64,000 nt of DNA from Deltaproteobacteria bacterium (GCA_019307065.1 JAFDKH010000020.1:44226-108225); one strand, 5' to 3'. Shown: positions 24,601 through 33,877, counted from the stretch's first letter. Notes: generated by a model not told the origin, from the sequence alone. Made by a program: numbers and translations.

Positions 24601-26729
24601 AAACTCAGCGCTTACTAGCAGTATTTTGCTCAATAGTCCTTTTGTCATTTGGCTGGTCTGATGTATCGGCCGACGAATCGCCGACAGGTTCAGCATTCCC
24701 CAAACTGACTCTCAGACAACTCGAACAAAAACCCAGGCAGGATGAAAAAAGTATCCACCCGCCTATTCGCTTTCTCGACGCAACCGGCCAGACAGTTTTA
24801 CAAAACGACTCTCCGGTTTCGTTGACCAAGACTTGTGGGGTCTGCCACGACACTAACTACATTGCTCAACACAATTATCACTCGATGGTCGGGTTCGATG
24901 AAACCGATCAACCTGGCAACACTCCCAGCGGCCGGGCCTGGGATACAAGCCCCGGCATGTTCGGCCGGTTCAATCCGTTGATATATAGATATCTGTCTCC
25001 AAAAGGCGATCAAAAACTAGACTTGGGCACGGCCGATTGGATCAAGGTCATGGGACCGCGCCATGTCGGCGGGGGTCCGGCGACCACAAGCCGCTACTCT
25101 GACCAACCGCTTGCCAATCGTGAAGAGTCCAACAGCGTCGATCCGGAAACGCATGTCAGCGATCCGGTAACCGGCAAGCCGGTGCTCTGGGACTGGACCA
25201 AATCAGGAACTGTCGAGTTGAACTGCCTGCTGTGTCATATAATCAATCCCAACAACCGTGCCAGGATCGAAGAGATTAAAAAGGGGAATTTTAGCTGGGC
25301 TTCGACCGCCAGCCTGCTTGGCACGGGCATAGTGGAGAGGTCAGCCGAGGATGGCTGGCAATGGAACAAGACAGCCTTCGACGAGGATGGCTGCCCCAAA
25401 CCGGCCACCCTCAGAGTCACCAGCCCTCAAAACGCTAATTGCCGCTTGTGTCATGGCCGAGCCTGTCGTTGTACCGATCGAGTTCTGTTCGAAAACTCGC
25501 TGGATAATTGGGCGGTCGAAACAACCGGCGAAATATTTTCTGCTGAACAAGTATCAGAATCGGCCATGAATTTTGAAAACAAAGAGAACCTTACGACACC
25601 CTGGGATGTGCATGCCGGCCGAATGCTCAAATGTTCCAATTGCCATTACTCGATGAACAATCCAAACTACAAATCCGCCGAAACTGTCGTCACCAAGCCG
25701 CGCCACTTGCGCTTTGATGCCCGGACACTTTCCACTAACGACTATCTGCTCAAACCGGATCACAACCTGGCCAAGGGCCACAGCACTCAGGGAACAGTTG
25801 CCAGTCGCTTCGACGGCAACATGCGTAATTGCATAGATTGCCACGCTGCCGAGGCCATCCACGAATTCTTGCCATATAAGAAAGTTCACTTCGCCAAGCT
25901 GAGTTGTCAAGCTTGTCATATACCCAGATCTTACGCACCCAGCCGCAGGGCAACTGATTGGACGGTCATAACACCTGAAGGCAATCCGCTGATCGAGCAC
26001 CGCGGGGTTAGCGGCGCAATCAACGATCCGGCATCCATCATCAAGGGCTTCAAGCCGGTTTTGTTGATGCAAAAGCGAGGCAGTCTAGGGACCAAACTCA
26101 GCCCGCACAACCTGATAACTTCCTGGTTCTGGGTTGAGGGTCAACCCGAACATCCTGTTCGCTTGTTTGATTTGAAAAAGGCCTACCTGACCGAAGACGG
26201 AACCTATCACCCGGATGTAATCGCAGCCCTCGATCGCAACAATGATGGAAAACTGACGGTTGACGAGCTTCGGCTCGACAATCCGGCTAAAGTTGCTGCA
26301 ATTGCCAAACGTCTCAGAAGTGTCTTAGTCGATAATCCCAGAATCACAGGAGAGATTCAGCCCTATACACTCAGCCATGGAATAGTTAGCGGCAAAAACG
26401 CTTTAAAGGATTGCTTGAGCTGTCATAGCTTTCAATCTCGAGTAATCGCTGATATCGAACTCGCCAGTTATATCCCGGGCGGGGTTATGCCTAAACTTGT
26501 CAGTGATTCGCGAACATTTCTGCATGGCAATCTCTTCCAGAATACAGCCAGCCAGGCACTTGTTTATCACCCGACAATCGATCCTGAAGAAGTCTACATC
26601 CACGGTACCAGCCATTTGCAGTGGCTGGACATTATCGGGATCCTCCTTTTGGGCGGCACGCTCTTGTTCATTTTTGCCCATGCCAGCCTGAGAATCATCA
26701 CCTCTCGCAGAAGAAAAAAGGTGAGCTGA
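24597..26729 (+). CDS. Seven-haem c-type cytochrome with C-terminal membrane anchor
   Basis: The 710-residue exported protein has a signal peptide ending near ADES and seven CxxCH sites (CGVCH, CLLCH, CRLCH, CSNCH, CIDCH, CQACH and CLSCH). There is an EF-hand-like loop (DRNNDGKLTVDEL) near 545, and a final membrane span before a basic tail. It lies between the octahaem cytochrome and cytochrome b561. It is therefore a likely periplasmic relay from the quinol-oxidising b-type subunit to the terminal enzyme. The exact family is not recognised. Confidence 0.8.
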   Translation: MKTQRLLAVFCSIVLLSFGWSDVSADESPTGSAFPKLTLRQLEQKPRQDEKSIHPPIRFLDATGQTVLQNDSPVSLTKTCGVCHDTNYIAQHNYHSMVGFDETDQPGNTPSGRAWDTSPGMFGRFNPLIYRYLSPKGDQKLDLGTADWIKVMGPRHVGGGPATTSRYSDQPLANREESNSVDPETHVSDPVTGKPVLWDWTKSGTVELNCLLCHIINPNNRARIEEIKKGNFSWASTASLLGTGIVERSAEDGWQWNKTAFDEDGCPKPATLRVTSPQNANCRLCHGRACRCTDRVLFENSLDNWAVETTGEIFSAEQVSESAMNFENKENLTTPWDVHAGRMLKCSNCHYSMNNPNYKSAETVVTKPRHLRFDARTLSTNDYLLKPDHNLAKGHSTQGTVASRFDGNMRNCIDCHAAEAIHEFLPYKKVHFAKLSCQACHIPRSYAPSRRATDWTVITPEGNPLIEHRGVSGAINDPASIIKGFKPVLLMQKRGSLGTKLSPHNLITSWFWVEGQPEHPVRLFDLKKAYLTEDGTYHPDVIAALDRNNDGKLTVDELRLDNPAKVAAIAKRLRSVLVDNPRITGEIQPYTLSHGIVSGKNALKDCLSCHSFQSRVIADIELASYIPGGVMPKLVSDSRTFLHGNLFQNTASQALVYHPTIDPEEVYIHGTSHLQWLDIIGILLLGGTLLFIFAHASLRIITSRRRKKVS

Positions 26730-26730
26730 A

Positions 26731-27366
26731 ATGAAAAAGAAAGTCCTCTTTTACTCGCTCTACGAACGAATTTGGCATTGGCTGCAGGCACTCTTGGTTA
26801 TAGTCTTACTGATTACCGGCTTCGAAATCAGTTATGCCTCTTATTTCTCTGTTTCCGGTTTCAAGACAGCCGTGCTGGTTCACAATATTGTCGGGATCTT
26901 TCTCGTCTTGAACGCTTTTCTCGCGCTTTTTTACAATATTGCCGGCGGGCTGATCCACAGGTACATTCCCGCCATCGAGGAAATCTTTTCACTCGGGTTC
27001 AAGCATGTAAGCTATTACATCTTCGGCATCTTCAAGGGCCTGCCCCACCCCTTCGACAAGACTCCCGAGAAGAGACTCCTGCCGCTCCAGAAAATCACCT
27101 ATTTCGTGATCCTGAATCTGATTTTACCGGTGATGATCGTAACCGGCCTGCTCAAATACAGTGCCGATATTTTTCCTCAACTGGTCGAAATGTTTGGCGG
27201 ACTCAGTGTGCTGGGCCCGATTCACAGGTTCGGGGCTTGGTTATTTGCCGCATTTCTTGTTTTGCACGTGTACATGATCACGACCGGACATACTCCCCTG
27301 GCAAACCTGATTTCTATGATCACCGGCTACGACTATGTCAGCTCCCCAAGCGAGGAGGACAATTAA
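26731..27366 (+). CDS. Cytochrome b561-type membrane subunit
   Basis: The 211 residues form four membrane spans with histidines placed as b-haem ligands (RIWHWLQAL, VLVHNIVG, VLHVYMI). It resembles the cytochrome b subunits of NiFe-hydrogenase and thiosulfate reductase, which exchange electrons with the quinone pool. It begins 1 base after the seven-haem gene, so the cytochromes form one membrane complex. Confidence 0.85.
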   Translation: MKKKVLFYSLYERIWHWLQALLVIVLLITGFEISYASYFSVSGFKTAVLVHNIVGIFLVLNAFLALFYNIAGGLIHRYIPAIEEIFSLGFKHVSYYIFGIFKGLPHPFDKTPEKRLLPLQKITYFVILNLILPVMIVTGLLKYSADIFPQLVEMFGGLSVLGPIHRFGAWLFAAFLVLHVYMITTGHTPLANLISMITGYDYVSSPSEEDN

Positions 27367-27367
27367 C

Positions 27368-27886
27368 ATGGAAAAAACAAGGAAACCGTACATGAACCCA
27401 TATGGCGCAGGCATCTTCCTGGGTGTGGTTCTGTTCGCCTCCTTCATTTTGTTTGGACACGGCCTGGGCGCTTCAGGCGGGGTCGCCAAACTGACCAGTG
27501 CGGCGGTTGATCTTGTAGCTCCGGGCCACACCGAGCGCAACGCCTATCTGGTCGGCTTGTTGCGTAATAGCGACAACCCGTTGGATAACTGGCTCGTTTT
27601 TGAGATCCTGGGAATCCTGCTCGGTGGGTTTGTATCGGGACTATTTGCCGGCCGGGTCCGTCTTGAAACCTTCAAAGGGCCGCAGATAGGCAAGCACAAG
27701 CGTTGGTTGTTGGCTGTGATCGGCGGAACAATCGCTGGGTACGGCGTGCGCCTGGCTCGCGGGTGTACTTCCAGCCAGGCTCTTTCGGGCGGCGCAGTCC
27801 TTTCCGCCGGAAGCTGGGCTTTCATGTTCGCTGTATTCGGCGGGGCTTACATGGCTGCATATTTCGTAAGAAAGCAATGGAACTAA
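27368..27886 (+). CDS. YeeE/YedE-type sulfur transporter, first half
   Basis: The 172-residue membrane protein starts at the ATG at 27368 and contains the signature RLARGCTSSQALSGGA, with the conserved Cys that relays thiosulfate or other sulfur compounds in TsuA-type carriers. Two short YeeE/YedE proteins in tandem commonly form one unit. GAGGAC precedes the start, and the next gene follows after 10 bases. Confidence 0.85.
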   Translation: MEKTRKPYMNPYGAGIFLGVVLFASFILFGHGLGASGGVAKLTSAAVDLVAPGHTERNAYLVGLLRNSDNPLDNWLVFEILGILLGGFVSGLFAGRVRLETFKGPQIGKHKRWLLAVIGGTIAGYGVRLARGCTSSQALSGGAVLSAGSWAFMFAVFGGAYMAAYFVRKQWN

Positions 27887-27896
27887 GGAGGTAAAC

Positions 27897-28505
27897 GTGG
27901 CACCTATCGATATCGGCGGCTCGCTGGGTCATTTCTGGTTGAACATATTCTATGTCATAACCGGGTTCGGGTTCGGGTTCGCCCTGGAACGAGCCGGTTT
28001 CGGCGACTCCCGCAAATTGGCAGCCCAATTCTACTTAAAAGACATGCGTGTGATGAAAGTCATGTTCACTGCCATTCTGACTGCCATGCTGCTTATTTTC
28101 TGGGCTGGAGCTCTGGGATTCATGGACTACAGCGCAATCTTCATCAATCCGACTCACTTATGGCCCGGGATCATCGGCGGCTTAATTTTTGGTGTGGGTT
28201 TCGTCGTCGGAGGGTATTGCCCAGGAACAGCCCTGGTCTCCGTATCCACTTTGAAAATCGACGGCCTGTTTTTTGTGGTCGGCCTGGGTATCGGGATGTT
28301 CGTCTTTGGCGAGACGATCGATCCTCTCAGGGTTTTCTGGGAAACATCCGGATACTATGGAGAAGTAACCCTTCAGGATGTTCTCGGGATCGGAGCCGGG
28401 CTAGTCGTATTTGCGGTTGTCTTGATGGCCCTGGGTATGTTTTGGGGCGCAGAGAAAACAGAAGCCTATTTCAAATCAAAAGACAAGAAAGAGGTCATCC
28501 AATGA
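27897..28505 (+). CDS. YeeE/YedE-type sulfur transporter, second half
   Basis: The 202 residues start at a GTG behind AAGGAGG. The membrane protein has the matching signature VVGGYCPGTAL with its conserved Cys and six or more spans. It is the partner of the preceding half-size transporter. With the tetrathionate-type cytochromes and rhodanese-like protein it suggests uptake or export of thiosulfate or sulfane sulfur. It overlaps the next gene by 4 bases. Confidence 0.85.
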   Translation: MAPIDIGGSLGHFWLNIFYVITGFGFGFALERAGFGDSRKLAAQFYLKDMRVMKVMFTAILTAMLLIFWAGALGFMDYSAIFINPTHLWPGIIGGLIFGVGFVVGGYCPGTALVSVSTLKIDGLFFVVGLGIGMFVFGETIDPLRVFWETSGYYGEVTLQDVLGIGAGLVVFAVVLMALGMFWGAEKTEAYFKSKDKKEVIQ

Positions 28506-29122
28506 CTTTCAAGCTGGCCGGGGCCTTGACCGCCGTAATTGCCGGGGTCGGTCTTCTGTTTTTCAGTCAACCGAGCTTAGACGACCGGCTCGAACGAGAC
28601 CTTGAGCGCCTAAACGCAAAACTGAATGCTCGTCAAGTTCAAATCGATCCGGCTGAGCTGTTGGATATAATCAATGACAACAACATTGCCGTAAGAGTTC
28701 TGGATGTCAGGGATGAAGCCGATTTCAATCTCTTTCACATAATCGATTCCACGCGTATTACTATCGGCCAGATATACGATCCCGTTTGGGTTAAATCTTT
28801 GCCTCAAAGTTCGGTTATTGTGCTCGTCTCCAACGACGAGACCAGGGCCGGCCAGGCTTGGAAACTGTTGACAGTTCAAAAAGTACCCAACCTTTATCTG
28901 CTGGCCGGCGGAACCAACGCCTGGATCGACATCTTCGACAGCAATGCAAAACCGTCAACCGACCCGGTCGCAGAAGATGCCATCCGTTACATATTTTCTG
29001 CAGCCCTGGGCGACAGGCACCCGGCCGCAAACCCTGATCCACATAAAGCCGCCCGGCGAAAGTACAAAAAAATTGTCAAGAACATCGGTGGCAAAGTCAG
29101 AAAAGGCGGTGGCTGCGGTTGA
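28502..29122 (+). CDS. Rhodanese-like protein, membrane-anchored, catalytic Cys absent
   Basis: The 206 residues start at ATG 28502 overlapping the transporter stop. A single span near 5-20 anchors a rhodanese fold with VLDVRDEADF, ITIGQI and YLLAGGTNAW. Where active members have a Cys in the loop after the central strand, this one reads VLVSNDETR, so it is unlikely to transfer sulfur itself. The C-terminus is basic and ends in GGGCG. It may bind or present a sulfur carrier to the adjacent transporter. Confidence 0.75.
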   Translation: MTFKLAGALTAVIAGVGLLFFSQPSLDDRLERDLERLNAKLNARQVQIDPAELLDIINDNNIAVRVLDVRDEADFNLFHIIDSTRITIGQIYDPVWVKSLPQSSVIVLVSNDETRAGQAWKLLTVQKVPNLYLLAGGTNAWIDIFDSNAKPSTDPVAEDAIRYIFSAALGDRHPAANPDPHKAARRKYKKIVKNIGGKVRKGGGCG

Positions 29123-29184
29123 ACCCTTTCTGCCAATCGTGAGGAAAAACGATTACACCTTAAAAGCGTATCGGAGGATCGGAA

Positions 29185-29685
29185 ATGACTGCTTCTAAAT
29201 CAGAAGAGAACTTGAAAACAGCATTCATCGGTGAATCTAAAGCCTGCCTGCGGCTTTTAGGCTACGCCGAGAAGGCAGAGCAAGAGGGCTATAGCCAGAT
29301 GGCGCGGCTATTCAGGGCCATTAGCGCGGCCGAGAAAGTGCATGCTTTGAAGCACCTGAGACTGCTCAAAGTTATCAAGTCGACAGAAGAGAACCTGAAG
29401 ACAAGCTTCGAATCGGAGATATCAGTCAGCGAAAATATCTACCCCGGTTTCATCCAGGTGGCCGAGGAGGAAGGCAACAAGGCCGCGCTAATCAGCTTCA
29501 GCCACGCACGCGACGCCGAGGAGGTCCACGCTAAACTATACAAGAACGCCATCGATCACATGATCGAGGAGCGCGAAACCTCCTACCACGTCTGCCAGGT
29601 TTGTGGCTATGTAGTCGATGGCCAGCCGCCCGATAACTGTCCGGTCTGCAACGCCCCGCGTGACAAATTCATACAAGTCGATTAG
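29185..29685 (+). CDS. rbr: Rubrerythrin
   Basis: The 166-residue peroxide-reducing diiron protein has ferritin-like helices with the ligands in ENLKTAFIGES, AEKVHALKH, and ARDAEEVHA, then a rubredoxin-like domain (CQVCGYVV and CPVC). It consumes hydrogen peroxide in the cytoplasm with electrons from rubredoxin or ferredoxin. It sits 62 bases after the rhodanese-like gene. Its stop codon lies inside the 39-bp repeat that brackets the next gene. Confidence 0.92.
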   Translation: MTASKSEENLKTAFIGESKACLRLLGYAEKAEQEGYSQMARLFRAISAAEKVHALKHLRLLKVIKSTEENLKTSFESEISVSENIYPGFIQVAEEEGNKAALISFSHARDAEEVHAKLYKNAIDHMIEERETSYHVCQVCGYVVDGQPPDNCPVCNAPRDKFIQVD

Positions 29686-29718
29686 TCAAAATCTTCGACA
29701 AACCAGATCAACTTCTCC
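29680..29718. repeat. 39-bp direct repeat, left copy (rubrerythrin end)
   Basis: The 39 bases are identical to 31580-31618, where they encode the last residues and stop of pgl on the minus strand. Here the sequence holds the rubrerythrin stop and a non-functional copy of the pgl 3' end. The copies bracket the VWA lipoprotein gene with a period of 1,900 bp, as left by an insertion or recombination event. Confidence 0.9.
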
Positions 29719-29809
29719 GCTGATTCATCGCGGCAAGAGCAACTATACAATCGTGTAGCGGCATGATAGATCTGGCCGTGTTTTGAAAAACCGACCGGGA
29801 GGAATCGTC

Positions 29810-31561
29810 ATGACCCGACTGTTCTTGCGATGTTTCTGCTTGTGCCTGTCTCTGACCCTGCTTCCATTGAATTCCGGATGCGATAAGAAGCCCAAACCGC
29901 CGCCCGGCGGGGACGCGGGAGCGGTGGTGCCGGACACCCAGGTGCCCAACGGGGAAAGAGTGGACGACTGGACCTATAATCCCTCCGAACATAGAGGTGG
30001 GAAGAGGAAGAGATCCAAGGGCATGGCGCCTCCCTCCCCGATGAGCGTCGCCTCAAGCGCCAAGATCGGTCTGTCGGCCGGAGGGGCCAAGGATGTCGGC
30101 AACTTCCGCGAAAACATCAAGAACGATTTCCTTCCGCTTCCCACCGATCTCACCTACGAGGGGCTTTTCTACGACTACAGGTTCGACACCGGCAAGGAAG
30201 AAGAGTGCAAGAAGCTGTTCTGTCCCTCCTACACGTTTGCGCTGAGCAAGGATCCCCTCTCGAAAAAGCAAGAGCACTTCCTTTCGGTAGGGCTGAACTC
30301 AGGCATCGAGGAGAAGGACTTCGGCCGCAAAAAGCTCAACCTGGTGGTAGTGCTGGACATCTCCGGCTCGATGAGTTCCAGGTTCAACCAGTACTACTAC
30401 GACCAGTTCGGCCAGCGCCGGGAGATGGCCAAGGAGGACATGACCGACGACAGCAAGATGGTGGTGGCCAACAGATCCATCGTGGCCATGCTGGATCACT
30501 TGAAACCCGACGACAAGCTGGGGGTAGTGCTGTTCGACGACCGCTCCTATCTGGCCAAGCCGCTCACCCTGGTGGGAAAGACCGACATGGGCAAGATCAA
30601 GGAACATGTCCTGGCTCTTCGGCAGCAGGGTGGCACCAACATGGAAGCGGGAATGAGAGAGGGCACAAAGTTGATGGAGGTGGTCAAGGACACCGACCGC
30701 AACGTATACGAGAACCGGATCATCTTTCTCACCGACGCCATGCCCAACACCGGCGACACCAGCGAGACCGGCCTGATGGGGATGGCCCGCACAAACGCCG
30801 ACAACGGAATCTTCACAACCTTCATCGGCATCGGGGTGGATTTCAACACCACCCTGATCGAGGCCATCACCAAGATCCGCGGCGCCAATTATTACTCGGT
30901 CCACTCGGACTCCCAGTTCAAGAAGCGTCTCGACGAGGAGTTCGAGTTCATGGTAACTCCGCTGGTGTTCGACCTGACCCTGGCCCTGGATGCCAAGGGC
31001 TACAAGATTCTCAAGGTGTACGGTTCCCCGGAAGCCGACGAGGCCACCGGGGAGATCATGAAGGTCAACACCTTGTTTCCCTCCAAGGTGGAAGAGGAGG
31101 AGACTCGCGGGGGAGTGATCCTGCTGAAGTTGCAAAAGGTCACCGACGATGCGCAACTGGCCCTGCGCACTTCCTATGCCGATCGTACCGGCAAACAGGA
31201 CGGCGACCGGGCCGAGATTGAGTTTCCGGCAAAGAACGAGGACTTCTATCAGAACTCCGGGGTGCGCAAAGCGATATTGCTCTCCCGGTACGCCGACCTG
31301 ATGATCAACTGGATGGTGGACGAACGCCGGGGTTGGGTGGACAAGAAGTCCATGCCCACCCTTACCCGGGCCAGCGGCATAGTGGTTCCCGATATCAAGC
31401 ACACCAGGTGGGAACGCAAATCGCTTTCCTTGCAGATCTCGATGCACTACAAGGAGTTGTTCGGGCTCTTCAAGGCCCATCTGAACGCGGAGATGGCCGA
31501 ACTGGGTGACGAAACCCTCCGCAAGGAACTCGACATCCTGTCAAAGTTGGCGAAACCATAG
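29810..31561 (+). CDS. VWA-domain lipoprotein
   Basis: The 583-residue product starts at ATG 29810 behind GGGAGGAA. The signal has lipobox NSGC with Cys24. A von Willebrand A domain follows, with MIDAS residues DISGS (Asp183, Ser185, Ser187), GGTNM and TDAMP, and a C-terminal helical region resembling YfbK-like VWA proteins. It is likely an outer-membrane or periplasmic metal-dependent adhesion or assembly protein. Base composition and third-position GC are clearly higher than in the rubrerythrin and pgl genes on either side. The gene lies between two 39-bp direct repeats, so it looks imported. Confidence 0.85.
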   Translation: MTRLFLRCFCLCLSLTLLPLNSGCDKKPKPPPGGDAGAVVPDTQVPNGERVDDWTYNPSEHRGGKRKRSKGMAPPSPMSVASSAKIGLSAGGAKDVGNFRENIKNDFLPLPTDLTYEGLFYDYRFDTGKEEECKKLFCPSYTFALSKDPLSKKQEHFLSVGLNSGIEEKDFGRKKLNLVVVLDISGSMSSRFNQYYYDQFGQRREMAKEDMTDDSKMVVANRSIVAMLDHLKPDDKLGVVLFDDRSYLAKPLTLVGKTDMGKIKEHVLALRQQGGTNMEAGMREGTKLMEVVKDTDRNVYENRIIFLTDAMPNTGDTSETGLMGMARTNADNGIFTTFIGIGVDFNTTLIEAITKIRGANYYSVHSDSQFKKRLDEEFEFMVTPLVFDLTLALDAKGYKILKVYGSPEADEATGEIMKVNTLFPSKVEEEETRGGVILLKLQKVTDDAQLALRTSYADRTGKQDGDRAEIEFPAKNEDFYQNSGVRKAILLSRYADLMINWMVDERRGWVDKKSMPTLTRASGIVVPDIKHTRWERKSLSLQISMHYKELFGLFKAHLNAEMAELGDETLRKELDILSKLAKP

Positions 31562-31579
31562 AATCCGTCCACGAATTGG

Positions 31580-31618
31580 GATTAGTCAAAATCTTCGACA
31601 AACCAGATCAACTTCTCC
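31580..31618. repeat. 39-bp direct repeat, right copy (pgl 3' end)
   Basis: This is the functional copy: it encodes the pgl stop and last dozen codons. The left copy is at 29680-29718. No inverted repeats or transposase are seen at the ends of the segment between the copies. Confidence 0.9.
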
Positions 31619-32304
31619 CTGGGTTCGACGAGGGCGGCCGGATAAGTCGGTCCAGCCCGATCTGCCCGACCGATAATCGCTTTGAAGACTGCATGCTTGT
31701 CTTTTCCTGAGACCAAAAACATGGCGCAGGCGGCCCGGTTGATGGCGGGAAAGGTGATCGTGATTCTGGGCACAGCAACTGAAGCAGCTGTAGGGTATAC
31801 GGCTGCTACATTCTTGACTTGCTCGAGCAATACCGAATCTTTGGGAAACAACGAAGCTGTGTGACCATCTTTACCCATTCCGAGTAGAACGAGATCAAAG
31901 TTTGGCGAACCACCACCGAAAAATCGCTTGAGCACCTGTTCGTAAGCCCGGGCGACCTCGTCCGGAGGGCCGGTTTCCACCGCAATGCGGTGTACGTTAT
32001 CCTGGGGCAGCGCCACCTTTGAAATCAGGAGTTCATTAGCCATTTTGAAGTTACTATCCGGGTGGTCCTGCGCTACACAACGCTCATCCCCCCAAAACAG
32101 GTGAACCCGCGACCAGGGAACCCGATCTGCTAGAGGAGCTGCTGCCAGAATTTCGTATAGACGGCGCGGGGTGTTGCCTCCGGACAGAACCAACGAGAAG
32201 AAATCCTTGTCTTCAAGAGTCGTATTGATCAAATTAGTGATGAATTCTGCTGCAGCCTTGCTCAATTCGGACAAATCTGGAAACCTGCGAACTTCAGTCT
32301 TCAT
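31582..32304 (-). CDS. pgl: 6-phosphogluconolactonase
   Basis: The 240-residue enzyme hydrolyses 6-phosphogluconolactone in the oxidative pentose phosphate pathway. Family signatures are LSGGNTPRRLYE, WGDERCV and GMGKDGHTASLFP. It follows zwf by 11 bases on the minus strand, forming a two-gene NADPH-generating operon. Confidence 0.93.
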   Translation of the reverse strand: MKTEVRRFPDLSELSKAAAEFITNLINTTLEDKDFFSLVLSGGNTPRRLYEILAAAPLADRVPWSRVHLFWGDERCVAQDHPDSNFKMANELLISKVALPQDNVHRIAVETGPPDEVARAYEQVLKRFFGGGSPNFDLVLLGMGKDGHTASLFPKDSVLLEQVKNVAAVYPTAASVAVPRITITFPAINRAACAMFLVSGKDKHAVFKAIIGRADRAGPTYPAALVEPREKLIWFVEDFD

Positions 32305-32315
32305 TCACTTTGGCC

Positions 32316-33842
32316 TCAGAGCAAAACATCCGGGCCGGCACTTGCAGAAGGATAGATCTGCAGCCTGTCGGCCCGGTCAGGGCAGGTTTCGCAGCCCTCC
32401 AGGATCGGGGTCAGAAAAGACCAGCTTTGCTCCACACCGTCCTGTCTCCAAAAAAGCAATTGATCGCCTAAGAGGCAGTCCAACAACACTTTGGCGTAAG
32501 CATCCAGCTTGGGCGTTTGGGCAAAATCCGACTTGTAGTCAAAATACATGGATACCGGCTGAAGCTGAAACCCGACTCCGGGACTCTTGGTCTGAAATGT
32601 AAGCGAGATGCTCTGATCGGGTTGGATGCCGATTACGAGTCGATTTGCCGTGGAATGCTCGCCGAGAAAATTGTTGAAAACCGAATGCGGAACTTCTTTG
32701 AACTGTACAACGATCTCAGTCTTTTTCCTTGTCATTCGTTTTCCAGAGGTCAGATAGAAAGGAACGCCCCGCCAGCGCCAATTGTCGATAAATAGCTGCA
32801 TGCGGGCATAGGTCGCGGTGAGTGAGTCGGGAGCCACTCCCGGCTCTTGACGATAGCCGGCCAAGGTTTTTCCTTCCAGATTACCCGGCCCGTATTGTCC
32901 CAGCACCAGGTGATCGTGAAGCTTATCCTTAGGCAATGGCCTGAGTGAACGCAGCACCTTGACCTTTTCGTCTCGTACCCGCTCTGCTTCAAAAAGCGTA
33001 GGTGGCTCCATGGCAGTCAGGGCCAAAAGTTGAAGCATGTGATTCTGGAACATATCGCGAATCACACCGGCTTGTTCGTAGTACCCTGCCCGCTGCTCGA
33101 CTCCCAGGGTCTCCGAAGCAGTGATGCTGACGTGTTCGATGAAATGGCGGTTCCAAATCGGCTCGAAAATGGCATTGGCCAGTCGAAACACAAGAACGTT
33201 CTGGACCGTATCCTTTGCAAGATAGTGATCGATCCTGAATATCTGATCTTCATCGAAATGCTCATGCACGGCTCGATCGAGGTACAGCGCACTGTTCAGA
33301 TCGCTTCCAAAAGGTTTTTCGATAATTATGCGCCGCCAGCCAATGCCCTTGTCGCCTTGCTCGGCCAGACCGGATTTTCCCAGGTTTTCAACTATCGACG
33401 TGTACAGCGTTGGTGGGACCGCCAGATAGTAGACTCTATTGCCGCCTATGCCCTTTGTCTTCTCGAGACTGGCCAGTTTGCCGGCGAGTGTGTCGTAGGA
33501 CGATCGGGAGTCATATTTGATAGCTTGATAGTAAAGTCGGTCGCAGAACTCATCCAATCTGCTAAGGTCACGGTCGCTGTCAGCCTGGAGACCTTGTTCG
33601 GCAGCCCGTCTGAAATGCTCATCGCTTAGTTGGGTTCTTGCGGCGCCGAGAACGCAAAAAGTCTCCGGTAGGCGCCCACAGATAAAGAGGTCATATAGAG
33701 CGGGCATCAACTTCCTGGTAGCCAGGTCGCCCGAGGCACCAAAAACCACGAAGACGACTGGTTCTGCCTGGGGCTCACTCGCTAAAGACCGATTTTCCTG
33801 CCGGTCACAGGTTGACCTGACGACTCTAATGTCACTCGACAT
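32316..33842 (-). CDS. zwf: Glucose-6-phosphate 1-dehydrogenase
   Basis: The 508-residue enzyme oxidises glucose 6-phosphate and reduces NADP. The nucleotide fold is GASGDLATRK and the active-site signature is RIDHYLAKDTVQN, with the usual GK replaced by AK in that loop. Downstream EHVSITASETLGVEQRAGYY also matches the family. The N-terminal tail is about 25 residues longer than usual. A -24/-12 box at 33894-33909 and TGTCTCA sites suggest sigma-54 control shared with the divergent arsS operon, linking NADPH supply to redox stress. Confidence 0.93.
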   Translation of the reverse strand: MSSDIRVVRSTCDRQENRSLASEPQAEPVVFVVFGASGDLATRKLMPALYDLFICGRLPETFCVLGAARTQLSDEHFRRAAEQGLQADSDRDLSRLDEFCDRLYYQAIKYDSRSSYDTLAGKLASLEKTKGIGGNRVYYLAVPPTLYTSIVENLGKSGLAEQGDKGIGWRRIIIEKPFGSDLNSALYLDRAVHEHFDEDQIFRIDHYLAKDTVQNVLVFRLANAIFEPIWNRHFIEHVSITASETLGVEQRAGYYEQAGVIRDMFQNHMLQLLALTAMEPPTLFEAERVRDEKVKVLRSLRPLPKDKLHDHLVLGQYGPGNLEGKTLAGYRQEPGVAPDSLTATYARMQLFIDNWRWRGVPFYLTSGKRMTRKKTEIVVQFKEVPHSVFNNFLGEHSTANRLVIGIQPDQSISLTFQTKSPGVGFQLQPVSMYFDYKSDFAQTPKLDAYAKVLLDCLLGDQLLFWRQDGVEQSWSFLTPILEGCETCPDRADRLQIYPSASAGPDVLL

Positions 33843-33870
33843 GGTTCGCGTCCTTCTAGCTTACAGATAT

Positions 33871-33877
33871 TGAGACA
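33871..33877. promoter_or_regulatory. TGAGACA site in the zwf leader
   Basis: A TGAGACA half-site lies 29 bp before the zwf start, just downstream of the predicted sigma-54 start point, so it may be negative-acting or part of a wider site cluster with 33923 and 33968. Confidence 0.4.

Noticed and set aside
29119-29122. TGA ending the rhodanese-like gene as a Sec codon
   Set aside because: The following codons do not resemble a protein continuation and no hairpin was evident; the active-site position is elsewhere.
30205-31480. Long open frames on both strands over the VWA gene
   Set aside because: They follow from high GC content of the real gene; translations are low-complexity and lack starts with ribosome sites.
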